Shown here: piece after piece, positions 1 through 7,364 of the stretch
How positions within the stretch are numbered: the first letter of the stretch is position 1
Layout of the letters: each line of letters opens with the position of its first letter
NCBI GenBank assembly: GCA_050692985.1
Contig: JBOGVZ010000071.1
Span: 1-9,827 of the forward strand
From: JBOGVZ01 sp050692985
GTDB lineage: Bacteria; Actinomycetota; UBA4738; CALAEC01
Direction: 5' to 3'
DNA: 9,827 nt
Program-made: the position numbers and the translations under genes
The notes under the pieces: generated by a model
Databases searched by the model: none
The model's input: the letters and a program-made list of their open reading frames with translations, nothing else
Told to the model about the DNA's origin: nothing

Positions 1-1
1 G

Positions 2-79
2 GCGGAGTCCATGGCCAAGATCGGGACGGAGATCGAAGGGGGTGAGCTCACGAAGGAGCTGGTCGCAGCGATCGCCTAG
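2..79 (+). CDS. 3' end of an unrecognised gene (partial)
   Basis: An open frame enters from the left edge and ends at TAG 77-79. It gives about 25 residues ending in GGELTKELVAAIA, an amphipathic Glu/Lys/Leu-rich tail. I do not recognise the family, and too little is present to assign a function. The stop codon overlaps a strong ribosome binding site (AGGAGG, 78-83) for an ATG at 89, so this gene and the next look like a tightly spaced operon. The region is less GC-rich than the core genes downstream. It could also be a chance open frame, but the stop/RBS/ATG arrangement favours a real gene end. Confidence 0.4.
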   Translation, partial: AESMAKIGTEIEGGELTKELVAAIA

Positions 80-88
80 GAGGAGAGG

Positions 89-297
89 ATGGCGGTGTCA
101 AAGTCCACCAACTTGCGGGACTCGGCCACGACTTCACAAAGGCCACTCGTCGGAAGGATGACTCGGAGATCTATCTCGAAAGCGCACCGGGAACGTCAAT
201 GCTGGGTGTGCTACTGAGCGAGTTTCCACCTGGAGAATTCCCGAAGTGGATTGACTTGTTCAGGACTCGACGGGTTCTCGTAGAGAGGGAGGAATAG
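89..297 (+). pseudogene. small frameshifted gene of unknown function
   Basis: The ATG at 89 sits 5 bases after AGGAGG, a textbook start. Its own frame gives only 42 residues of low-complexity Arg/Ser-rich sequence, ending at TGA after CWVCY. One frame over, the same DNA reads as a plausible protein: GLGHDFTKATRRKDDSEIY, then a hydrophobic-acidic middle, then LFRTRRVLVEREE and a TAG at 295-297. That second frame has no start codon before ATG 199. The simplest reading is one gene of about 69 codons carrying a single-base loss (or two-base gain) between about 100 and 130. I do not recognise the protein. A sequencing error is possible. The gene converges on hicB with a 19-base gap. Confidence 0.4.
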
Positions 298-316
298 GGA
301 TGTTCGCCGCTCTTGG

Positions 317-532
317 TCAGTGAGCCTCGGCAGCCGGCCGGTAGCGCGGCTCAGGGATGGGCTTCCCTTCCTCGCGCGCCGCGGTGAGCCAGGCGTCCTT
401 CGCCCGGAGGACCTCGGTGACTGCGCTCTCGGGCGTCGTTCCGAACGCCGAGCAGGCCTCTAGATCGGGGATGTCGGCGATGTAGCCGCCGTCCTCGTCG
501 CTGTAGAAGACGTTGATGTGGTAGTGGTTCAT
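317..532 (-). CDS. hicB: HicB-family antitoxin
   Basis: This 71-residue protein has the HicB/UPF0150 pattern: a short beta strand (residues 3-10, NHYHINVFY), the acidic turn SDEDGGYIADIPDLEACSAFG (11-31), then the helix TTPESAVTEVLRAKDAWLTAA (32-52) and a charged tail. It is the short form with no C-terminal helix-turn-helix or ribbon-helix-helix domain, so autoregulation through its own DNA-binding domain is not evident. Known HicB proteins bind and neutralise the HicA mRNA interferase. The gene lies directly after hicA on the same strand. Its ATG overlaps the hicA stop as ATGA (532-529), and a GGAGG at 544-540 lies 7 bases upstream, so its translation is probably coupled to the toxin's. This half of the pair is intact. 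Confidence 0.85.
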   Translation of the reverse strand: MNHYHINVFYSDEDGGYIADIPDLEACSAFGTTPESAVTEVLRAKDAWLTAAREEGKPIPEPRYRPAAEAH

Positions 533-784
533 CGTCGGCCCTCCAACTTCAGAGCATATCTCTCGACCAGTCTCAGGAACTGCCGGATTTGATGCGGCTT
601 GGCCTCACCCTTGACCTCTTGAAGGTTGACCAGCTCACGGATATGCGGGTGTGTGAATGCGGTGGCTCCCACTGGTCCGCTTCAGCTCGAAGCCGAACTC
701 CTCGACGAGTCTCCTCAAGTCGCGGAATCGAACGTTCTGAAGCGAGCCCTCGTTCAGACGTTCCAGCAGGTCCCGAGGCTCCAC
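529..784 (-). pseudogene. hicA: HicA-family mRNA interferase toxin, frameshifted
   Basis: Two adjacent frames together make a full HicA of about 85 residues. The upstream part starts at GTG 784 (MEPRDLLERLNEGSLQNVRF) and continues through the conserved GSHRI motif, which carries the family's catalytic-type His. It then runs out of frame, ending at a TGA (637-635). The downstream part (FTHPHIRELVNLQEV, then the helix QIRQFLRLVERYALKLEG) ends at the TGA overlapping hicB. The break is at about 655-660 and fits a two-base deletion or one-base insertion just after GSHRI. HicA proteins have a double-stranded-RNA-binding-type fold and cleave mRNA. As written, this copy would lose the second half of the fold. 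ATG 856 is in frame and could add 24 residues, but family members usually begin at the MxPRDLL position. The gene is either inactivated or hit by a sequence error. Confidence 0.75.
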
Positions 785-946
785 GGAAGGACCATATTGG
801 GAGGTGCCGACATCGAAGCAGGCGCCCCAGCCGTGAACCGAGGTGCGGCTGCTCATGCCCCACGACCGCCACGAGGTGGTGTCCCGCCGCGCCCACCTCC
901 CGGGGCCCAGGCCTCGAGATCACCTGACGGTGGCGCCAGGATGCGG

Positions 947-1924
947 CTAGAGGGCGAACTCGACCCACAGCGGGAAATGATCCGAGATGCGCCAGGAGAG
1001 CTGCACCGTGCTCGCTGCCGGGATCTGGCCGAGCGCGAAGTTGAACATCCCGGCGTTCGTGTATCGGAGCGACAACGCGGGCGTTCCCTCTGACGCGGTG
1101 AACCAGGCAATCTGGTCGTAGAAGTGCCTGGCATCCGGCGGCGCGTTCGGATCGGGATCGTCGAAGACCGTTCGTGGAACGTGGTTCAGCGCATCCGGAG
1201 GTTCGAGACCGGTGGCGAAGAAGGCCTGGGCCAGCGGGTCCTCCTTCCGGTCGATGTTGAAGTCGCCGAGGGCCAGGAGGTTCTCTCCCCACCGGTCTCC
1301 CTCCCGGGCCCACCGGGATAGCCACCGGGCGATCTCCCGCAGCTCCGGGAGCCGGTCCGCCGCCCGGCTGCCGTAGAGGACATGGAGCGTGACCAGCGTG
1401 AACGGCTGCTCCCCGCAGGTGAAGCTGGCCGCGTACGGCGTCCGGGCGAACTGGCCGCTCATGGCTTCCTCGGAGAGGCCGGCCTCCTCCGCGGCGACCA
1501 CGAGCTCACAGGCCAGCCCGGAGGCGCGAACGCGCTCCCGGTTGAACACGAAGGCCAGCCGCTCGCTGTTCCCGGCGGCCCCCCTGGTGACGTCCGTCAC
1601 CAGGTAGCTCCAGCTCTCCCCCAGGAGCTGCATCATCGCCAGGAAGCCCTCGGCGCTGCGGCGGACCTCCTGGATCGCCACCACGTCGAAGCGGCGAAGG
1701 ATCTCGGCGATGCACAGGATGTTGCTGAGGTCCCGGATCGGCGAGTCGCCGGTCGAGGAGCGCCACGTTCGGTTGATCCGGTCGAACCCGCGCACGTTCC
1801 ACGTGGCGACCAGGAGGTTTCGGTCGGGCTCCTTCGCGGGGACGACCCGGTCCAGGTCGGCGGACAGGGCCGCGATCTGATCGCGCACGTCGGGCGGGGG
1901 CTGATCGGTGATCTCGGGTGGCAC
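947..1924 (-). CDS. endonuclease/exonuclease/phosphatase family protein
   Basis: The 325-residue protein has the DNase I-like fold signatures in order: ATWNVRGF (residues 40-47, metal-site Asn43), AIQEV (83-87, metal-binding Glu86), LHVLYG (180-185, His181), ALGDFNID (218-225, Asp221/Asn223), YDQIAWF (269-275) and ISDHFPLWVEF (313-323, Asp315/His316). All expected catalytic positions are present, so it should be an active Mg2+-dependent phosphodiesterase, probably a nuclease. The substrate cannot be told. There is no clear signal peptide, which suggests a cytoplasmic protein. The start is GTG, fixed by AAGGAG (1935-1930) five bases upstream. It lies 72 bases downstream of lexA on the same strand with no strong terminator between, so read-through from the SOS-controlled lexA promoter is plausible but unproven. 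Confidence 0.85.
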   Translation of the reverse strand: MPPEITDQPPPDVRDQIAALSADLDRVVPAKEPDRNLLVATWNVRGFDRINRTWRSSTGDSPIRDLSNILCIAEILRRFDVVAIQEVRRSAEGFLAMMQLLGESWSYLVTDVTRGAAGNSERLAFVFNRERVRASGLACELVVAAEEAGLSEEAMSGQFARTPYAASFTCGEQPFTLVTLHVLYGSRAADRLPELREIARWLSRWAREGDRWGENLLALGDFNIDRKEDPLAQAFFATGLEPPDALNHVPRTVFDDPDPNAPPDARHFYDQIAWFTASEGTPALSLRYTNAGMFNFALGQIPAASTVQLSWRISDHFPLWVEFAL

Positions 1925-1996
1925 GTGGGCTCCTTGCCGAACGATATGTCGCCGAGGCAGGCCACCTCAACCTCAGCCCGGGTGGGGGGAGGAAGC

Positions 1997-2614
1997 CTAG
2001 AGCTTCCGCAGGACGGAGACGACCTGGCCCAGGACCTTCCCCTCCTTGGGGAGCTCGATGGGGTCCAGGGCGGGGTTCTCAGGGACCAGCGTGACCCTGG
2101 TCCCTCGGCGGGAGAGCCGCTTGACGGTGGCCTCGGGGTCTGCGGGGCCCGGCAGGAGCGCCGCCACGATGGCGCCGTCCTCGGCCACGTCCTGGCGACG
2201 GACCACGACGATGTCCCCGTCAAGGATCCCGGCGCCCACCATGGAGTCGCCGCTCACCCGCAGAGCGAAGTGCTCCCCACCGGAGGCGAAGCCCGCCGGG
2301 ACCGTCAGGTGGTCCTCGACGTGCTCCTCGGCCATGACCGGGGCGCCGGCGGCGATGCGGCCCAGCAGGGGGACGGAGTCGGCCTTGCGGACCGGCGGCC
2401 CGCCCAGCGACACCTCGATGGCCCTGGGCTTGGCCGCGTCCTTCCGCAGCAGCCCCTTCTTGCTGAGGTTCTCGAGCTGGGCGTGCACGCTGGACGAGGA
2501 GGTCAGCCCCACCGCCTCCCCGATCTCCCGCACGGTGGGCGGGTAGCCGCGCTCCTGCACGGTCTCCTGGATGAACTCCACGATCCGTCGCTGCCTGGGG
2601 GTCAGATCGTCCAT
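1997..2614 (-). CDS. lexA: LexA SOS-response repressor / self-cleaving protease
   Basis: Residues 1-65 form the winged-helix domain (LTPRQRRIVEFIQ, then YPPTVREIGEAVGLTSSSSVHAQLENLSKKGLLRK). Residues 80-205 are the S24 peptidase domain. The autocleavage bond is Ala89-Gly90 in RIAAGAP, the nucleophile is Ser124 (SGDSM) and the general base is Lys165 (ATVKR). All are intact, and the 205-residue length is normal. RecA filaments stimulate self-cleavage, which inactivates the repressor. ATG 2635 is also in frame (7 extra residues), but neither ATG has a good ribosome binding site. The -10 TACCGT (2631-2626) would place the transcript start just before ATG 2614, so I chose that start and infer a near-leaderless mRNA. 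An SOS box overlaps the -35, as expected for self-repression. Confidence 0.95.
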   Translation of the reverse strand: MDDLTPRQRRIVEFIQETVQERGYPPTVREIGEAVGLTSSSSVHAQLENLSKKGLLRKDAAKPRAIEVSLGGPPVRKADSVPLLGRIAAGAPVMAEEHVEDHLTVPAGFASGGEHFALRVSGDSMVGAGILDGDIVVVRRQDVAEDGAIVAALLPGPADPEATVKRLSRRGTRVTLVPENPALDPIELPKEGKVLGQVVSVLRKL

Positions 2615-2625
2615 GTCAGTGGGGG

Positions 2626-2654
2626 ACGGTAGCATGCCCGGGCCATGGAATCAA
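2626..2654 (-). promoter_or_regulatory. lexA promoter overlapped by an SOS box
   Basis: On the minus strand, -35 TTGATT (2654-2649) and -10 TACCGT (2631-2626) are separated by exactly 17 bases. The predicted transcript start falls 4-6 bases before ATG 2614. The first four bases of the -35 lie inside SOS box 1, so LexA binding there would block its own transcription. Confidence 0.6.
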
Positions 2655-2666
2655 ACATGTGTTCGA
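2651..2666. promoter_or_regulatory. SOS box 1 (LexA operator)
   Basis: TCAAACATGTGTTCGA differs by one base from the palindromic actinobacterial form TCGAAC-N4-GTTCGA. It overlaps the lexA -35 element. Confidence 0.85.
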
Positions 2667-2668
2667 CC

Positions 2669-2697
2669 TTGACTCTCGAACCTGTGTTCGAGAGAAT
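2669..2697 (+). promoter_or_regulatory. promoter of the LysM division-inhibitor gene, with SOS box in the spacer
   Basis: -35 TTGACT (2669-2674) and -10 GAGAAT (2692-2697) have a 17-base spacer. SOS box 2 almost exactly fills that spacer. The predicted start, seven bases after the -10, is the G of GTG 2704, giving a leaderless transcript. Confidence 0.55.
2676..2691. promoter_or_regulatory. SOS box 2 (LexA operator)
   Basis: TCGAACCTGTGTTCGA matches both half-sites TCGAAC and GTTCGA perfectly. It lies between the -35 and -10 of the LysM gene and is centred 25 bp from box 1. Confidence 0.9.
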
Positions 2698-2703
2698 GGG
2701 CCC

Positions 2704-3030
2704 GTGACCCGAACACAGGTTCGAGCCGGGAGGATCGCCGCCCTGGCGGCTGCCGTCGCCCTGGCGGTGGCCCTGGCCGGGCGGGCCGCCGGAGGCCCAT
2801 CCGCCGAGGCCGGCACGGAGGCATCCTCCCGCGAGGTGGCCGTGACCGAGAACGCGCCGGGGGGTCGCTACGTGGTTCGCCCCGGGGACACCCTGTGGGA
2901 GATCGCCCGGGCCCTGGTCGGGCCGGAGGGCGACCCCAGGCCCGTGGTCGAGGACCTGCGGGATGCGAACGGCCTGGGGACGGCGATCCTCCAGCCGGGG
3001 ACGTCGCTGGTCCTGCCGCCGGCGGCCTGA
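2704..3030 (+). CDS. SOS-induced cell-division inhibitor, LysM domain (YneA/DivS/Rv2719c type)
   Basis: The 108-residue protein has a short basic N-terminus, one hydrophobic segment at about residues 10-27 (membrane anchor or signal), a small linker rich in Gly/Ala/Ser/Glu, and a C-terminal LysM domain. The LysM runs from about 55 to 105 (GRYVVRPGDTLWEIARAL through LQPGTSLVLP). LysM binds peptidoglycan. Small LysM proteins divergent from lexA are the known SOS division suppressors YneA (Bacillus), DivS (Corynebacterium) and Rv2719c (Mycobacterium). The role here is inferred from architecture, position and SOS boxes. An upstream ATG at 2659 is in frame but lies inside SOS box 1, before the promoter. 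GTG 2704 coincides with the predicted transcript start, so I prefer it. The stop is 17 bases from that of the convergent MgtC gene. Confidence 0.8.
   Translation: MTRTQVRAGRIAALAAAVALAVALAGRAAGGPSAEAGTEASSREVAVTENAPGGRYVVRPGDTLWEIARALVGPEGDPRPVVEDLRDANGLGTAILQPGTSLVLPPAA
2709..2724. promoter_or_regulatory. SOS box 3 (LexA operator), inside the LysM start region
   Basis: CCGAACACAGGTTCGA has one mismatch to the SOS consensus. It lies within codons 2-7 of the LysM gene if that gene starts at GTG 2704. Fifteen of its bases are the exact reverse complement of box 2, and the two centres are 33 bp apart. Confidence 0.75.
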
Positions 3031-3047
3031 CGGCCGGGAGTCCGGGC

Positions 3048-3734
3048 CTACCGGGTCCAATCCACGTTGCGCACGCCCTCGATCCCGGCGAGGAGCGACA
3101 CGGCGTCCTCGGGCCTGCGGTCGGGCGGGATCGTCACGTACAGCACGATCTGCCGGATGTCCTCCTCCTCTTCCTCCTCCACCCGGAGGTGGTCGATGCG
3201 CATCCCCGCCGCCGTGACCTCGTGGACCAGCCGATCCACGTCCAGCGAGACCCCGGCGTCCAGCACGAACTCCTCGTGCTCCTTCTTGAGCCCTCGCACC
3301 AGCCTGGTCCGCAGCGGTTTCAGCCCGTACAGGGCCAGGAGCGTGATGCCCGCGGTCGTCGGGGCCAACACGTACTGGCCGATGCCGGCGGCCGTCCCGA
3401 TGGCGGCCACCACCCACAGGCTGGCGGCGGTGGTGAGCCCGCGCACGCTCATCCCGTACCTGATGATGGCCCCGGCGCCCAGGAACCCGATCCCGGTGAC
3501 GATCTGGGCCGCCAGCCGGCTGGGGTCGAAGCGGATCTGGGGCGGCCGGTCGGCCCCCAGGAACGCGTCGAAGCCGTATGCCGAGACGATCGTGAACAGG
3601 CACGCCCCCAGGGCCACCAGGATGTGGGTGCGGAACCCGGCCGGCTGGTCGGAGATCTCCCGCTCCAGGCCGATGGCCCCCCCCAGCGCGGCCGCCAGCG
3701 CCAGGCGGCCCACCAGCTCCAGCTCCGAGGGCAT
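3048..3734 (-). CDS. MgtC/SapB-family inner-membrane protein
   Basis: This 228-residue protein carries the MgtC signatures: GAIGLERE (19-26), the GFRTHILVALGA segment (33-44), GIGFLGAGAIIR (81-92) and VRGLTTAASLWVVAAIG (97-113). About four or five hydrophobic segments span residues 8-137. A soluble C-terminal ACT-like domain (about 155-228) follows. In pathogens, MgtC affects adaptation to low Mg2+ and host acid stress by modulating ATP synthase and transporters. Environmental homologues such as this mostly have no known role, so I give no gene symbol. A run of six Glu (186-191) sits in the C-terminal domain. ATG 3734 lies six bases after a CATAAT (3746-3741), which suggests a leaderless transcript. 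Confidence 0.88.
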   Translation of the reverse strand: MPSELELVGRLALAAALGGAIGLEREISDQPAGFRTHILVALGACLFTIVSAYGFDAFLGADRPPQIRFDPSRLAAQIVTGIGFLGAGAIIRYGMSVRGLTTAASLWVVAAIGTAAGIGQYVLAPTTAGITLLALYGLKPLRTRLVRGLKKEHEEFVLDAGVSLDVDRLVHEVTAAGMRIDHLRVEEEEEEDIRQIVLYVTIPPDRRPEDAVSLLAGIEGVRNVDWTR

Positions 3735-3740
3735 GGCTGG

Positions 3741-3746
3741 ATTATG
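3741..3746 (-). promoter_or_regulatory. candidate -10 element of the MgtC-family gene
   Basis: CATAAT on the minus strand matches TATAAT at five of six bases and ends six bases before the ATG. No good -35 is visible at the usual distance, so this is tentative. Confidence 0.35.
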
Positions 3747-3802
3747 CCCTCCCGGGCGGTCCGGGGCTCCTCAGCGGGATGGCCGGGATCCGGGGGCGCC
3801 GG

Positions 3803-3818
3803 CCTCAACATCTTGTGG
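3803..3818. promoter_or_regulatory. NrdR box upstream of nrdR (distal)
   Basis: CCTCAACATCTTGTGG fits the 16-base NrdR-box core CwAtATaTwG (C3806 to G3815). It pairs with the box at 3833-3848; the centres are 30 bp apart, close to three helical turns. Confidence 0.75.
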
Positions 3819-3841
3819 TTGGCGGCGCTTCGTACCAAGAT
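3813..3841 (+). promoter_or_regulatory. candidate nrdR promoter
   Basis: TTGTGG (3813-3818) and CAAGAT (3836-3841) are separated by 17 bases. Both are weak matches, but one NrdR box covers each element, as expected if NrdR represses its own gene. ATG 3853 follows 11 bases later. Confidence 0.3.
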
Positions 3842-3848
3842 GTTGGGT
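3833..3848. promoter_or_regulatory. NrdR box upstream of nrdR (proximal)
   Basis: TACCAAGATGTTGGGT carries the core CAAGATGTTG, matching CwAtATaTwG except at degenerate positions. It lies 4 bases before the nrdR ATG. Its reverse complement closely resembles the distal box. Confidence 0.72.
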
Positions 3849-3852
3849 CGAG

Positions 3853-4335
3853 ATGCGCTGCCCGTGGTGTGGCCGGATCGAGTCGAAGGTGGTGGACTCG
3901 CGTCCCACCGACGACGGGGCGGCGGTCCGCCGCCGCCGCCAGTGCGGATCGTGCGGGCGCCGGTTCACCACGTTCGAGCGGACCGATGCCCTGGCGATCC
4001 GGGTGATCAAGCGCGACGGCTCGAAGGAGCCCTACGACCGGGCCAAGGTGGTGGCGGGAGTGGAAAAGGCCATCAAGAACCGGCCCGTCACCCCCGATCA
4101 GGTCCGGCACCTGGCCGAACGGGTGGAGGAGAAGCTGCGGCGCCGGGGCCCCGACGTGACCACCCAGGAGGTGGGGGTGGAGGTCCTGGGACAGCTCCGC
4201 CGCCTCGACGACGTGGCCTACCTGCGGTTCGCCTCGGTCTACAAGGACTTCAAGGAGGTCACCGACTTCGAGCGGGAGCTGGGGCTGTTGCTCCAGAAGC
4301 GCGAGCCGAAGCGATCCGCCGGCCGCCGCCGCTAG
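3853..4335 (+). CDS. nrdR: NrdR, transcriptional repressor of ribonucleotide reductase genes
   Basis: The 160-residue protein has the complete NrdR layout. An N-terminal zinc ribbon uses Cys3, Cys6, Cys31 and Cys34 (MRCPWCG and QCGSCGRRFTTFER). An ATP-cone domain follows at about 46-136 (IRVIKRDGSKEPYDRAKVV through RFASVYKDF). A basic tail ends it. NrdR oligomerises according to bound ATP or dATP and represses ribonucleotide reductase genes by binding paired NrdR boxes. Such pairs lie upstream of both this gene and nrdJ. The length is normal and no key residue is missing. ATG 3853 has no strong ribosome binding site, but the protein must begin here because the zinc-ribbon Cys is residue 3. 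The stop is 193 bases before nrdJ, which has its own promoter. Confidence 0.95.
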   Translation: MRCPWCGRIESKVVDSRPTDDGAAVRRRRQCGSCGRRFTTFERTDALAIRVIKRDGSKEPYDRAKVVAGVEKAIKNRPVTPDQVRHLAERVEEKLRRRGPDVTTQEVGVEVLGQLRRLDDVAYLRFASVYKDFKEVTDFERELGLLLQKREPKRSAGRRR

Positions 4336-4379
4336 GCCCCGCGGGTCCTTGGGGCCCCCGGGCCGGAAATATCCTCAGA

Positions 4380-4395
4380 CCACCACATGTTGTGG
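4380..4395. promoter_or_regulatory. NrdR box upstream of nrdJ (distal)
   Basis: CCACCACATGTTGTGG is centred on the palindrome ACATGT (4385-4390), with core CCACATGTTG. Its centre is 32 bp from that of the next box. Confidence 0.68.
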
Positions 4396-4411
4396 TTGCG
4401 GGGTGGACGCG

Positions 4412-4427
4412 GCACAACATGTGTGGG
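4412..4427. promoter_or_regulatory. NrdR box upstream of nrdJ (proximal)
   Basis: GCACAACATGTGTGGG is centred on a second ACATGT (4417-4422). One half-site is good and the other degenerate. It ends 8 bases before the candidate nrdJ -35. Confidence 0.65.
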
Positions 4428-4435
4428 TAGGATGG

Positions 4436-4464
4436 TTGCGTCGCGCGGCGCGAGAGCCTAGAAT
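4436..4464 (+). promoter_or_regulatory. candidate nrdJ promoter
   Basis: TTGCGT (4436-4441) and TAGAAT (4459-4464, five of six bases of TATAAT) are 17 bases apart. The predicted 5' leader is about 58 bases and ends in a strong ribosome binding site. The NrdR boxes lie just upstream of the -35. A weaker alternative, TTGTGG (4390-4395) with CAACAT, would overlap the boxes themselves. Confidence 0.5.
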
Positions 4465-4528
4465 GACGCCGTTGTAGTTTCCAGCCCCCCGCCTTCCCCG
4501 GGGCCGGACCTGCCGAAGGAGGGACATC

Positions 4529-7288
<2,760 letters not shown>

Positions 7289-7302
7289 CCCACGCAGGTT
7301 CA

Positions 7303-7335
7303 CGAGAGGCCCGGGTCCCCCCGCCGGGCCTCTCG
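7303..7335. terminator. hairpin terminator between convergent nrdJ and the zinc-ribbon gene
   Basis: CGAGAGGCCCGG (7303-7314) and CCGGGCCTCTCG (7324-7335) form a perfect 12-bp stem with a 9-base loop, starting 15 bases after the nrdJ stop and 30 bases beyond the opposing gene's stop. There is no T-tract on either strand, so it is an L-shaped or actinobacterial-type hairpin that could serve both directions. Confidence 0.7.
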
Positions 7336-7364
7336 CTCGTCCGGGAGGCGCGGAGCCGGGCGGT

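Noticed and set aside
873..899. GAGGTGG/CCACCTC 7-bp inverted repeat downstream of the EEP gene
   Set aside because: The 13-base loop, lack of a T-tract and GC-rich context make it too weak to call a terminator. Otherwise the 857-946 gap holds nothing I can support.
1991..2007. GGAAGC/GCTTCC inverted repeat over the lexA stop codon
   Set aside because: A 6-bp stem that includes the last coding bases, with no T-tract, is insufficient for a terminator call.
2659..2703. ATG 2659 as start of the LysM protein
   Set aside because: It lies inside SOS box 1 and upstream of the predicted transcript start. The 15 extra residues encode operator sequence and come before the membrane segment.
3020..3056. 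Possible bidirectional terminator between the LysM and MgtC genes
   Set aside because: Only 4-bp GGCC repeats are found in the 17-base gap; nothing stable enough.
4335..4356. GGCCCC/GGGGCC hairpin just after nrdR
   Set aside because: Such 6-bp GC-only repeats arise by chance in this composition. The loop is 10 bases and no T-tract follows.
2895..4430. Long plus-strand open frame across the LysM, MgtC and nrdR genes
   Set aside because: It reads through three well-supported genes in the wrong frame or strand and has no recognisable domain.
4465..4528. Possible cobalamin riboswitch upstream of B12-dependent nrdJ
   Set aside because: The leader is only about 58 bases, far too short for a B12 riboswitch, and no B12-box-like sequence is seen. 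Control is explained by NrdR boxes.
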